A stretch of 64,000 bases of DNA from contig NZ_JAYKTT020000081.1 in assembly GCF_038404745.2 (NCBI RefSeq), positions 186,001-250,000 on the forward strand, read 5' to 3'. A program made the translations under genes and the position numbers. The stretch is from Chlorogloeopsis sp038404745 (lineage in GTDB: Bacteria > Cyanobacteriota > Cyanobacteriia > Cyanobacteriales > Nostocaceae). The notes below the pieces were generated by a model. The model did no database searches, was not told the origin of the DNA, and worked only from the letters and a program-made list of their open reading frames with translations. Below, in pieces: positions 52,788 to 61,585 of the stretch; position 1 is the stretch's first letter, and every line of letters begins with the position of its first letter.

Positions 52788-53642
52788 ATGTTAGAAGCGT
52801 TGATTGAGCCTTTACAATACGGCTTTATGCAGCGATCGCTCGTCATTGCCATTCTAGTAGGCTTATTGTGTGCGGTTGTTGGTAGCTACTTGATGGTGCA
52901 GCGGCTAGCTTTGTTGGGTGATGCTATCAGTCACTCGGTTTTACCGGGACTAGCGATCGCTTTTCTGTTGGGGGCTAATATCTTTATTGGGGCGTTTATC
53001 GCGGGTGTGGTGAGTACTATGTGCATTGCTTTAATCAGAACGCGATCGCCCATCAAAGAAGACGCCGCGATGGGAATAGTTTTTTCGGCATTCTTTGCCC
53101 TTGGTATCACTCTAATTACCACAATTCAAAAAGAAAATAAAATCGACCTCAATCACTTCTTATTTGGTAACATTCTTGGCGTCACTGTACAAGATGTGCG
53201 CGACACTGCCATCATTGCTGCCATAGTCTTAATAGTAGTTTTTTTCTTATATAAAGAATTATTATTTTATACTTTTGATCCTTTAGGTGCGCAAGCAGCA
53301 GGTTTACCAGTCAATCGGCTCAACCTTGGACTCATGTTGTTGATTGCGCTAACAATTGTCGCTAGCATGAAAGCCGTTGGCGTCATCTTGGTATTATCAC
53401 TGTTAATTACACCAGGGGCAACTGCCTACTTATTAGTTAAACGTCTGCATCAAGTGATGATTTTGGGAGCTTTAATAGGAGTAATTTCTAGTATTAGCGG
53501 TATGTATATCAGCTATTTTTATAATTTACCCTCTGGGCCAGCAATTGTGTTAGTAGTATCAGGGCTATTTGTATTGGCATTACTCTTTAGTCCTCAACAT
53601 GGTGTTTTAAGAATTAGGCAGCTACAGGAAATAAAGGAGTAA
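52788..53642 (+). CDS. metal ABC transporter permease
   Basis: 284 residues with about eight membrane segments, ABC-3 family (ZnuB/MntB). Conserved: GSYLMVQRLALLGDAISHSV LPG (in two parts) near the N terminus, LLITPGATAYLL in the second half. The separation from the ATPase gene is filled by 'cattagtcattggtcat' tandem words. Same operon likely. Confidence 0.92.
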   Translation: MLEALIEPLQYGFMQRSLVIAILVGLLCAVVGSYLMVQRLALLGDAISHSVLPGLAIAFLLGANIFIGAFIAGVVSTMCIALIRTRSPIKEDAAMGIVFSAFFALGITLITTIQKENKIDLNHFLFGNILGVTVQDVRDTAIIAAIVLIVVFFLYKELLFYTFDPLGAQAAGLPVNRLNLGLMLLIALTIVASMKAVGVILVLSLLITPGATAYLLVKRLHQVMILGALIGVISSISGMYISYFYNLPSGPAIVLVVSGLFVLALLFSPQHGVLRIRQLQEIKE

Positions 53643-53857
53643 AGGGTATTTGTGATTGGGTATAAAGTTAAATACTAACAATCATTTCTGTATAGACAAG
53701 ACTCATTCTTGATTTTTGAAACAAATTCAGTACAGTTTTATTCTTTCTTACCTATTCCCTGGTAAGAGTTCCCTGCCCTTATGAGTGATTCAGGAATCAA
53801 ATTGGATTACTATAACTTGATAAAGTAATCTGAAATAGCAGTTTCATAATCAAAACA

Positions 53858-54676
53858 ATGAACGCAAATAGTCCTAAAATTCTCGCCCTGGATTTTGATG
53901 GTGTAATTTGCGACGGACTCATTGAGTATTTTGAAGTAGCATGGCGTACATATTGCCAAGTGTGGTTGACTAATAATCAGACACCACCAGATGATTTAGC
54001 TTCTAAATTTTATCGGCTTAGACCCGTAATTGAAACAGGTTGGGAAATGCCTGTTTTAATTAGAGTTTTGTTAGGAGGAATTGCAGAAGAAAAAATTCTC
54101 CAGGAATGGGGAACTATTGTTAAAGAAATATTGCAGAAAGAAAATCTGAATGCCAAAGAAATTGGTACAAAATTAGATCATGTGCGGGATGAGTGGATAG
54201 CTACAGATTTAGATGGATGGTTGAGCCTGCATAGATTTTATCCAGGTGTGATTGATAAAATTAAAGCAACTGCTGCTAGTTCAACTAAGCTATATATTAT
54301 TACTACCAAAGAAGGGCGTTTTGTACAAAAGCTGTTGCAACAAGAAGATGTTTATCTAACACCAGAAGTAATTTTTGGCAAAGAAGTGAAGCGTCCTAAG
54401 TATGAAATTCTACGAGAATTAATTAAGTTGCATAATATCACAGCAGATGCAGTATGGTTTGTAGAAGACAGACTAAAAACATTGCAAGTAGTAGACAAGC
54501 AAATAGACTTGCAAGAGGTGAAACTATTCCTTGCAGATTGGGGTTACAATACTCCATCAGAAAAGGTAACAGCCCAAAACGATCCGCGCATCCGGCTACT
54601 ATCTGTTTTTGAGTTTGCCAAAGATTTTTCAGAATGGATAGTGGTTAGTGGTGAACAAGTAAAAATAAACTCTTAA
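53858..54676 (+). CDS. HAD family hydrolase
   Basis: 272 residues. HAD motif I ALDFDGVICDG (nucleophile and acid Asp), motif II TT in LYIITTKEGRF, motif III Lys in FGKEVKRPKYEIL, motif IV VEDRLKTL. The cap domain is a helical insertion after motif I. Substrate unknown. ATG 53858. Confidence 0.85.
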   Translation: MNANSPKILALDFDGVICDGLIEYFEVAWRTYCQVWLTNNQTPPDDLASKFYRLRPVIETGWEMPVLIRVLLGGIAEEKILQEWGTIVKEILQKENLNAKEIGTKLDHVRDEWIATDLDGWLSLHRFYPGVIDKIKATAASSTKLYIITTKEGRFVQKLLQQEDVYLTPEVIFGKEVKRPKYEILRELIKLHNITADAVWFVEDRLKTLQVVDKQIDLQEVKLFLADWGYNTPSEKVTAQNDPRIRLLSVFEFAKDFSEWIVVSGEQVKINS

Positions 54677-54756
54677 TTAGCAATTACCTATTACTACCTA
54701 CTACCTACTGACTACTCAATTATACAGACGCGATTAATCGCGTCTCTACTAACTAC

Positions 54757-54822
54757 TGTAGGGCGGGTTTTAACAACAATCTCTCTAGGATAACGAAATA
54801 TCTAAATAAATCCGCCCCTACA
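54757..54822. repeat. dispersed inverted repeat (GTAGGGGCGGGTTT family), copy 3
   Basis: Starts GTAGGGCGGGTTTTAACA and ends AATCCGCCCCTAC, inverted ends. Preceded by the small hairpin ACGCGATTAATCGCGT (54727-54742). Confidence 0.6.
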
Positions 54823-54850
54823 AATGACTAATGACTAATAACTAAATTCT

Positions 54851-56137
54851 ATGCTTGACCTTAACAAACTCGCCCGCCAAATGCAGGGTTTGAGCCAACA
54901 TCTTACCCTAGAAGCTGCTGCTAGTCGCCAACGTTTAGAATTAGCCCAGCAATATCTTTGCAAAGCTTATGATTCTCAATCAGAATTAGTACAGCAACAG
55001 GAAAAATGGCGCGATCGCATTCTCTTTGCCAATGCCACCCCCCTCGAACCACTTAATACCTGCATTGATATTCCCGTTCCTCCTAAAGTTCATACTGTCA
55101 TCGCTACCGACGGTTCTCAAATTGCTCCCAACCACCACGAAATCGCCTATTGCTACCTCCTCAACATTGGCAGAGTCGTCTTACACTATGGACAAAATAA
55201 ACACCCGCTTCTAGATAGTTTGCCAGAGGTATTTTATCGTCCAGAGGATTTATACGTTTCTCGTCAATGGGGAATCAGAACTGAAGAGTGGATGAGTTAT
55301 CGCCGTACTGCTAGTGAAGCAATGGTATTGGCAGAACTAGCCTGTAGCGTAGCAGAGAACACGGGGACACGAGGAGGTGGAGACACGGGGAATGTTTTTG
55401 ATAGTTTCTCCGCATCTGATAACACTGCGTTACCGCGTCTGGTTGTCTCCGCGTCTTCTTCTCCATCCCGAATCCCTACCCTCGCAATGGTGGATGGTTC
55501 GTTAATTTACTGGTTTTTAGAACAATTACCCTTTGATGCACGCGATCGCATCTTACCGCCTATCCTTGAAGCTTGGCGGCAAATGCGTGATGCTCAAATT
55601 CCCCTCATGGGCTATCTGAGTGCCTCTCGCAATATAGAAGGAATAAACTTTTTACGTCTTTTAGCCTGTACCCATCCCGCACCCGACTGCATGAGTTTTT
55701 GTCCAAATCAACTTGATAAAGTTCCTTGCAAGGTATTTGAACCACTCCGAGATTCTACCCTTTGGGCAACACAACTTAAACCGGGGCAACGCAGCCCTCT
55801 GTGGCGTAGTAATGCCCGTATTCTCGACTTATACCAAGGAGAACAGGTTTACTTTTGTTATGTTCACGTTGGTGCAGAAATTGCCCGAATCGAAGTGCCT
55901 GCTTGGGTAGCTGAAAACAAATCTTTATTTGACGAATCACTGGGATTGATGTTGGCACAAGTGCAGAAAGGATACGGTTATCCAGTGGCTATAGCCGAAG
56001 CCCACAATCAAGCAGTGGTGCGTGGTGGAGATAGAACACGTTTCTTTGCTCTTTTGGAAAGACAAATGATTAAAGCTGGCTTAAGGAATGTGGGGACTTC
56101 TTACAAAGAAGCACGCAAGCGAGGGAGTATTGCATAA
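54851..56137 (+). CDS. nurA: NurA domain nuclease
   Basis: 428 residues. Two acidic NurA motifs are visible: ATDGSQIAPN (Asp87) and LAMVDGSLIYW (Asp215), with GYLSASRNIEGINFLRLLA and an end rich in conserved aromatic residues. NurA is a 5'-3' nuclease acting with HerA in DNA end processing in archaea; homologues occur in cyanobacteria. Residues about 169-208 are a Gly/Ser/Thr-rich stretch encoded by a spacer-type repeat (55355-55474), an in-frame insertion between the two motifs. No herA nearby. Confidence 0.82.
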   Translation: MLDLNKLARQMQGLSQHLTLEAAASRQRLELAQQYLCKAYDSQSELVQQQEKWRDRILFANATPLEPLNTCIDIPVPPKVHTVIATDGSQIAPNHHEIAYCYLLNIGRVVLHYGQNKHPLLDSLPEVFYRPEDLYVSRQWGIRTEEWMSYRRTASEAMVLAELACSVAENTGTRGGGDTGNVFDSFSASDNTALPRLVVSASSSPSRIPTLAMVDGSLIYWFLEQLPFDARDRILPPILEAWRQMRDAQIPLMGYLSASRNIEGINFLRLLACTHPAPDCMSFCPNQLDKVPCKVFEPLRDSTLWATQLKPGQRSPLWRSNARILDLYQGEQVYFCYVHVGAEIARIEVPAWVAENKSLFDESLGLMLAQVQKGYGYPVAIAEAHNQAVVRGGDRTRFFALLERQMIKAGLRNVGTSYKEARKRGSIA

Positions 56138-56377
56138 AACTCAAAACTTCCACAACTAGTTGAAGGCAAAGCTACATCTACGTTACATATGCGACAATGT
56201 CGGTCAGGTCAAAAATATGAGACTCAGGTATTGAGATCCCCGACTTATAAAGAAAGTTGGGGATCTATAATCTCTCATCATTTGCATGACAGACTACTAC
56301 AGTTAATGAACTATATTCAGGTAGTTAGCCATTAGCTTTTTAGCAGTCTTTTTTACACTTTTGGGTACGCTTTGATA

Positions 56378-57112
56378 CTACTTTTGTAAGTTACCTATGT
56401 GTAAACCGCACTCTTTGGCTGTGGATTCTTCCCACCACCAGCGCCCTTCGCGCTCGTGCTGGTTGGGTAATACTGGTCTTGTACAGGGTTCGCAACCAAT
56501 GCTGATAAAACCGCGTTCGTGCAATTTATTATAAGGCACATCTAAAGCACGTATATATTCCCACACTTGTGCGGAAGACCAATTTGCTAAAGGATTGAAC
56601 TTAATTAATTGATGGTCTTCGGTAGAGAAGGCGGTGTCAATTTCAATTACAGGGATATAATTACGGGTACTGGGGCTTTGGTCTTTGCGTTGACCTGTGA
56701 TCCAGGCATCAAGGGTATTAAGTTTGCGGCGCAGGGGCTTTACTTTCCGTATACCACAGCATTCTTTGTGACCATCTTGATAAAAACTAAACAATCCCTT
56801 CTCTTCTACTAGGGCTTGTACTTCTGCTGCATCCGGGAACATTACTTCTAATTTAATACCATAATGTTCTCTTACCTTATCCAAAAACTGATATGTTTCT
56901 GAGTGTAAGCGTCCGGTATCGAGGGTAAAAACGCGGAAGTTATTGGTGATTTTCGATGCCATATCAATGAGGACAACATCCTCAGCACCACTAAAGGAAA
57001 TCGAGATATTGTTAAAGGTTTCCAGGGCAAATTTGAGAATTTCTCGTGGTGTTTTCTGATTATATTCTGCTTCTAAGGCGGCAATATTTAAATTATTTTG
57101 GGCGACTACCAT
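56378..57112 (-). CDS. cysH: phosphoadenylyl-sulfate (PAPS/APS) reductase
   Basis: 244 residues. Reduces APS or PAPS to sulfite. PP-loop-type site SFSGAEDVVLIDMA. The Cys pairs ECCGIRKV (118-119) and GCEPC (207, 210) would hold a 4Fe-4S cluster, as in APS-type reductases. The C-terminal ECGLHIG (Cys235) is the catalytic motif. The spacer to nurA (56138-56377) holds a hairpin of the ATCCCCGACTT/AAGTTGGGGAT class. ATG 57112. Confidence 0.93.
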   Translation of the reverse strand: MVVAQNNLNIAALEAEYNQKTPREILKFALETFNNISISFSGAEDVVLIDMASKITNNFRVFTLDTGRLHSETYQFLDKVREHYGIKLEVMFPDAAEVQALVEEKGLFSFYQDGHKECCGIRKVKPLRRKLNTLDAWITGQRKDQSPSTRNYIPVIEIDTAFSTEDHQLIKFNPLANWSSAQVWEYIRALDVPYNKLHERGFISIGCEPCTRPVLPNQHEREGRWWWEESTAKECGLHIGNLQK

Positions 57113-57305
57113 GTCTGAATGTTCTCCTCTTTCTCACCCTGAATTTTACCAATTTAAGATGCTTTCGTGTGATTGCGCTTTGGGCGGCTCTTCTGGAGCG
57201 TTACCAATTTTGTAGGGTGGGTTATGGGTTAGATATCTCTAGAAAGATTTGCTTGTGAGCAATTGGATTTTTTGGAAGTCGATGGCGATCGCGTTTTTAA
57301 TTGCT

Positions 57306-58682
57306 CTAGTAGGGCTTCACCCAAGGTAAGCCTCTTTTTGGGATACTGCTCAAGAAAAGTTGCTTGAAATCGTCCAAAATATATGAGGATAACAAACTCA
57401 AAACTCCAATAATTGTGGTTGTCAACACGAGCTTTAAAGGAATACCTAGTAAGAGTAAAACTAATGTTAACAGTGTCAAACATCCAGTACCAAGCTGACA
57501 ATATGTTCGCACTTTTTCGATAAACAGCACAGAATTACGGCAATGAGAACAAAGCTTTGTATGTCTGTGCCATCTGTCATATAGCTGTTCATTATTCAAG
57601 TCTTTTGCACTGCTTTCTAGAGAAACTGCCCAACCAGGGTTACCTCCAGCAAATTCATCTAGCCATTTTCTGAAAGTAACAATACCGATATCAGCAGGGG
57701 AAGGCATAAAGTATGCCTTTTGCCATTTTTTGTGCAATGATGACTCAATACTCTCTTGAGAGTGCATCACTGTTAAATCTTGGTCACTCAGCTTGTATGT
57801 GGATAAATGTTGTAACCCGATGCGGAGATATTTGGGCAGAATCTCCAATAAAAAGTTTTTTGGAGCCGCAGCGCCATCAGAAATAAACTTACCAATATGC
57901 CTACAGTAACCCGGTTTCGTTGGAACAAAGTACAACTGAAATAGATTACTTTTCCCATTTGGATAACGATATATTGTCGTGTTAGCACAAGGCGGAGTAA
58001 ACTTCCGTGTGGCGTCCATATCTTTGTTGAGGAGATTGTAGCCTGAGTGCTTGAGGGTAAAACCTTCTTCGGCAGAAATTTCTCCCATAACTGCAAAATT
58101 TTGGATTGGCACTGTTGTTTTAGGAGAAAAATAGCCAATTCCCTCGTGCAGAAATTGAGCATGAGATGGATCAAAGGTGCTTTCAACAGATACTGTGTAG
58201 CCAACGGGAACTTCTGTCATGTGCCATGCCCCAGAAGATATGTCCACTTCGCATTCTGGGATGGTAGCCGGATGCTTTAAAGTACAATCCTCAAAGGCTG
58301 TTATACTATCATCTGCCCATATCCAAAGAAGTTCTTGAGCAATTTGTGTGGGATAGGTAGTAACGTGGGATTTTAAACTATGGCAAGCAGTTTCTTCTGC
58401 ACTACCAGTTAACATCGGAATTTTGGTGCATTCCCCTTCTGTGTTAAAACACCATCCGTGATGTCTGCACATTAAGTTGCCATCTTCATTAATACTTCCC
58501 AAAGATAGCTGTGCTAGTTTGTGAGGACAAAAATCATCCATTACTACCCACTTTTGATTTTTATCTCTCCAAATCACCAGTTTTTTGCCCAAAAGTGTGA
58601 CAGAATTTGGAGAATCAGGATCTAGATAGCTTAATGGGCTAATTGGATACCACTGTTTAGTCCATGAAAATTGAGTTTCCAT
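57306..58682 (-). CDS. Rieske oxygenase of the PAO/Lls1 family
   Basis: 458 residues from ATG 58682. Rieske 2Fe-2S site: Cys52-x-His54 and Cys72-x2-His75 (CPHKLAQLS, MCRHHGWCF). Mononuclear iron site TFDPSHAQFLHEG with Asp and two His. The C-terminal 70 residues have two membrane segments (LGTGCLTLLTLVLLLLGIP, LVLTTTIIGVLSLLSSYIL). This layout is that of pheophorbide a oxygenase, chlorophyllide a oxygenase-like and Tic55/PTC52 proteins. The actual substrate, perhaps a chlorophyll derivative, is inferred from family only. Confidence 0.85.
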   Translation of the reverse strand: METQFSWTKQWYPISPLSYLDPDSPNSVTLLGKKLVIWRDKNQKWVVMDDFCPHKLAQLSLGSINEDGNLMCRHHGWCFNTEGECTKIPMLTGSAEETACHSLKSHVTTYPTQIAQELLWIWADDSITAFEDCTLKHPATIPECEVDISSGAWHMTEVPVGYTVSVESTFDPSHAQFLHEGIGYFSPKTTVPIQNFAVMGEISAEEGFTLKHSGYNLLNKDMDATRKFTPPCANTTIYRYPNGKSNLFQLYFVPTKPGYCRHIGKFISDGAAAPKNFLLEILPKYLRIGLQHLSTYKLSDQDLTVMHSQESIESSLHKKWQKAYFMPSPADIGIVTFRKWLDEFAGGNPGWAVSLESSAKDLNNEQLYDRWHRHTKLCSHCRNSVLFIEKVRTYCQLGTGCLTLLTLVLLLLGIPLKLVLTTTIIGVLSLLSSYILDDFKQLFLSSIPKRGLPWVKPY

Positions 58683-58926
58683 AAAAAAATTACTCAATTG
58701 TTGGTCAAAAACGCTTTTTGTGCATTTTAATTTTTAGCTTAATACTAAAATCGCGTTCACAGATAAAGTAATGAACCACTGAGGCGTAGAGAGCGCAGAG
58801 GGAAGAAAAAGAGAAATTTACCTGTATGAATGCAATTGGGTATGAGGCGATCGCATATTGTAAAAGAACCCAGTTTTTTGAAGAACCGGGTTCCTAGAAT
58901 TTTATTGTAATTGTTTAATTCAGGCT

Positions 58927-60363
58927 CTAAGCATCAAAGCTGTCAATTTCAAATTCACAAGCTCTAGAAACCTGTTCTGCTGTAAATGGCTCAAAACTAA
59001 CTAAAGGTAACATTGAAGGATTATTAATCAGTTCTTTTGCCAGTAACAATCCAGCGATTGTCCAGGTTTGATATTTTCTGGCTTGTTTGCCAATGAGTCG
59101 GCCTTTCTTACCATCGTAATACTCTGGCCATTCGTCATCTCTAAGGCGTGCTTGGGCAATTTCAATAGCTTTTTCTGCCAGGCACATTCTGTTAGTTTTT
59201 ACAGCAGCAGCCGCCAACATCCACATCAAGACAGGCCAATTACCGCCATTATGATACGACCAAGGTATATTTTTGGGATCGCAGCCGGTAATCATTCTAT
59301 ATTCTTCGTTTTCTAATGCTGGGAAAACGATTTTCATTGGCATATCTCCGACTAGGTCTTGCCAGCGTTTTTCAATCAAATTCATAATAGCTTGTGATTG
59401 CTCTTCGCTTGCAAGATCGGAAATAATTGCCATTAAGTTTCCTAGCGCAAAGAAGCGAGTATCTAGCTGTGATGGCCCAACATTTCCTGCTAAATAACCA
59501 CCTGTTTTTGGCAGCCACCGATCTAATTCATAATAGGGAAGCGAGTCTACATAAATATTAAACTGGTTTACTGCTCCCTTGCCATACTCTTCACCTTTAT
59601 ACCGATAAATAGCATTGAGACGAGCTAAATCTATCCAATAATGTTTACGAATGTGAGCGCGCAGAACTGGTAAGCGGTTATCAATAGCGTTAACAATATC
59701 TTGATTCCCATTACAAATTAAAAGGTCACGAGCAGCACGTAATGCAGCATAAAATAGAGATTGAATTTCTAAAGGATGCCCATAAATACCTAGACGGCGG
59801 TCAATCATACAGGCACCATCTGGAACTAGCAAAGTGGGATACATATCAAAACGTGTCGCCAAGCATAGCTCCATAATTAACCTGATACCGTATTGAAAAT
59901 CAGGTTGATATGCTAATGAGTAATCTTTGGTGGCGGCAACATAAGCTTTCAATAAAATCATCCACCACAAACAAGAATCTACTGGTGTGACTCTCGCGAT
60001 CGCGTGTTCACCAAAGTCAGCTTCTAAATACTCTTCACCATTTAGAGAAACTGCTTTGAAGCTGGCTGGAATCATTCCTCGACCTGGTTTGTAGGCATCT
60101 AACTGGTTCTCTTTGGGCTGTAACTTTAAAGTTTCTTCGAGAAAGTTACGAACAATATCTGTTCTGCCTTTGATCAGAAATAATATGCCAGAAGAAACAA
60201 AATCTCTAATAAAGCATTGATCGTAATTGAGCGCGTCTACTGTTCCATCCAGGGCGGCTACCGTTCCCACAGGACGCCCTTGATAGTACATAATTGTTTT
60301 TTCTAGTGCTTCCCATGCTTCATTTTCTAGAGATTTAATTGTTACCAAGTCTTCTAGTTGCAT
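58927..60363 (-). CDS. alkaline/neutral invertase (GH100)
   Basis: 478 residues with the GH100 pattern: DALNYDQCFIRDFVSSGILF, GMIPASFKAVS, DFGEHAIARVTPVDSCLWWM, GIYGHPLEIQSLFYAALRAA, NIPWSYHNGGNWPVLMWMLA. The enzyme splits sucrose to glucose and fructose in the cytosol. In Anabaena two such enzymes exist and the heterocyst one (InvB) feeds nitrogen fixation; which one this is cannot be told from sequence. ATG 60363. Confidence 0.9.
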   Translation of the reverse strand: MQLEDLVTIKSLENEAWEALEKTIMYYQGRPVGTVAALDGTVDALNYDQCFIRDFVSSGILFLIKGRTDIVRNFLEETLKLQPKENQLDAYKPGRGMIPASFKAVSLNGEEYLEADFGEHAIARVTPVDSCLWWMILLKAYVAATKDYSLAYQPDFQYGIRLIMELCLATRFDMYPTLLVPDGACMIDRRLGIYGHPLEIQSLFYAALRAARDLLICNGNQDIVNAIDNRLPVLRAHIRKHYWIDLARLNAIYRYKGEEYGKGAVNQFNIYVDSLPYYELDRWLPKTGGYLAGNVGPSQLDTRFFALGNLMAIISDLASEEQSQAIMNLIEKRWQDLVGDMPMKIVFPALENEEYRMITGCDPKNIPWSYHNGGNWPVLMWMLAAAAVKTNRMCLAEKAIEIAQARLRDDEWPEYYDGKKGRLIGKQARKYQTWTIAGLLLAKELINNPSMLPLVSFEPFTAEQVSRACEFEIDSFDA

Positions 60364-61347
60364 TGCCAGAACCGCTCCCTATAAATTTAGATTTAGATTT
60401 TTTGGTAGACGCATAATGCTTTATTTATCCCACTTTTATCATCATAACAATCTCATCTTTACGAATGATAATTATGGGAATAATTAGCGCAAATTTAACT
60501 GAAATAAATGCTTATTTCAGCAGTCTTATTGACATTTAATTGCTTGTATTTAGTCTTTCTACAGGTGAATTAAAATTAGTATTCTTCCACCGTATTAAGT
60601 TAGATAATTGCTGATTTTAGTCAGAGCAAATCTATCTAGAGATTGTGACTTTCTATCCTTAAGAGTCAATGAGTTTGCTTAACAACACAAAAACGTATCT
60701 TGTTACGATTGAAGTTTTTATATTAATTCCAAGCTCATTTAAGTAAATTTACTTAAATCTTAGATAGATGATTGAGGCTGTAGATGAAATGAACTGAACC
60801 TCATAATAAAAAATTATAACGAATTTTCACATTACGCAACATTAGACTTAAAAAATTATCTTTTGTTCCTTTTGATGAAAAAGTATTTTATACTGCTCGT
60901 TTTTGCATATTTACTGAATTAAAGTGGCTCTTAGCAACGTTTACGAGTGATGCTATCCAAAATCATAAAATAATCAAGTAATGTTTAAAACATTAAAATA
61001 ATTAGTAAATGACGTAAAAGAATGATAATTATGCAAAATCAGTATATATATAACATTTTGTAATTTATTGAAGTATGTACTGTGATAATTTGATGACTAT
61101 ACACTTATCAATAGTTACTTAAAAGCAATAATTCTTTAAAAGGCGATCGCACAATATATAAATAATTCAGAGCGATCGTGTTTGGGAAAGGGAAATTTGC
61201 CTAGTTGGTTGATGTGAGTGGGTAGTTCATTATTACTATTATCTGATTTTGCTGAAAAGATTTTGAAAAACGTAGACGCGCAAGCGGCTTGCCGCAGGCT
61301 ACCACAAAGAACACAAAAAGCGCAAAGAATGAAGGGGGAGAAGCCAT
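60364..61347. other. long AT-rich spacer with a 22-bp perfect palindrome
   Basis: 984 bases without a gene I can support. A perfect 22-base palindrome lies at 60737-60758 (half-site ATTTAAGTAAA). 61136-61190 has two GCGATCG-type words, and 61270-61300 the dispersed word GCAAGCGGCTTGCCGCAGGC. The invertase promoter should be at its left end. Confidence 0.5.
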
Positions 61348-61527
61348 TCAAGCTTCTACCTTGACTCCATGCTCTAGCTTATCCGCCAATACCCGTAACG
61401 CTAGTGCTTTGACTCTAGCAATAGCTTCTTCCCGCGTCTGTCCATAAGCTAGTACACCAGGAAAATTTATCACTTCTGCTAAAAAGCGTCCATCCTGTTC
61501 TTGTTCAATTTCAATCGTGAAGTTCAT
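61348..61527 (-). CDS. HicB-type antitoxin, apparently orphan
   Basis: 59 residues from ATG 61527: MNFTIEIEQEQDGRFLAEVI, NFPGVLAYGQTREEAI, RVKALALRVLADKLEHG. This is the partly degraded RNase H-like fold of HicB antitoxins, with the DGRFLAEV start and PGVLAYG turn. No HicA-like toxin (short dsRBD fold) is seen on either side; the following frame is spacer repeat. The gene is short but the family match is clear. Confidence 0.78.
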   Translation of the reverse strand: MNFTIEIEQEQDGRFLAEVINFPGVLAYGQTREEAIARVKALALRVLADKLEHGVKVEA

Positions 61528-61585
61528 ATCCTGTAAAGGTATGGTAATAAAAGCTCTGTTTTGATAAAACCATCAATTTATTTAT

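Noticed and set aside
61136..61351. Minus-strand frame of 71 codons following the HicB gene, possible HicA
   Set aside because: It is low-complexity, encoded by dispersed repeat words, and lacks any HicA-like sequence.
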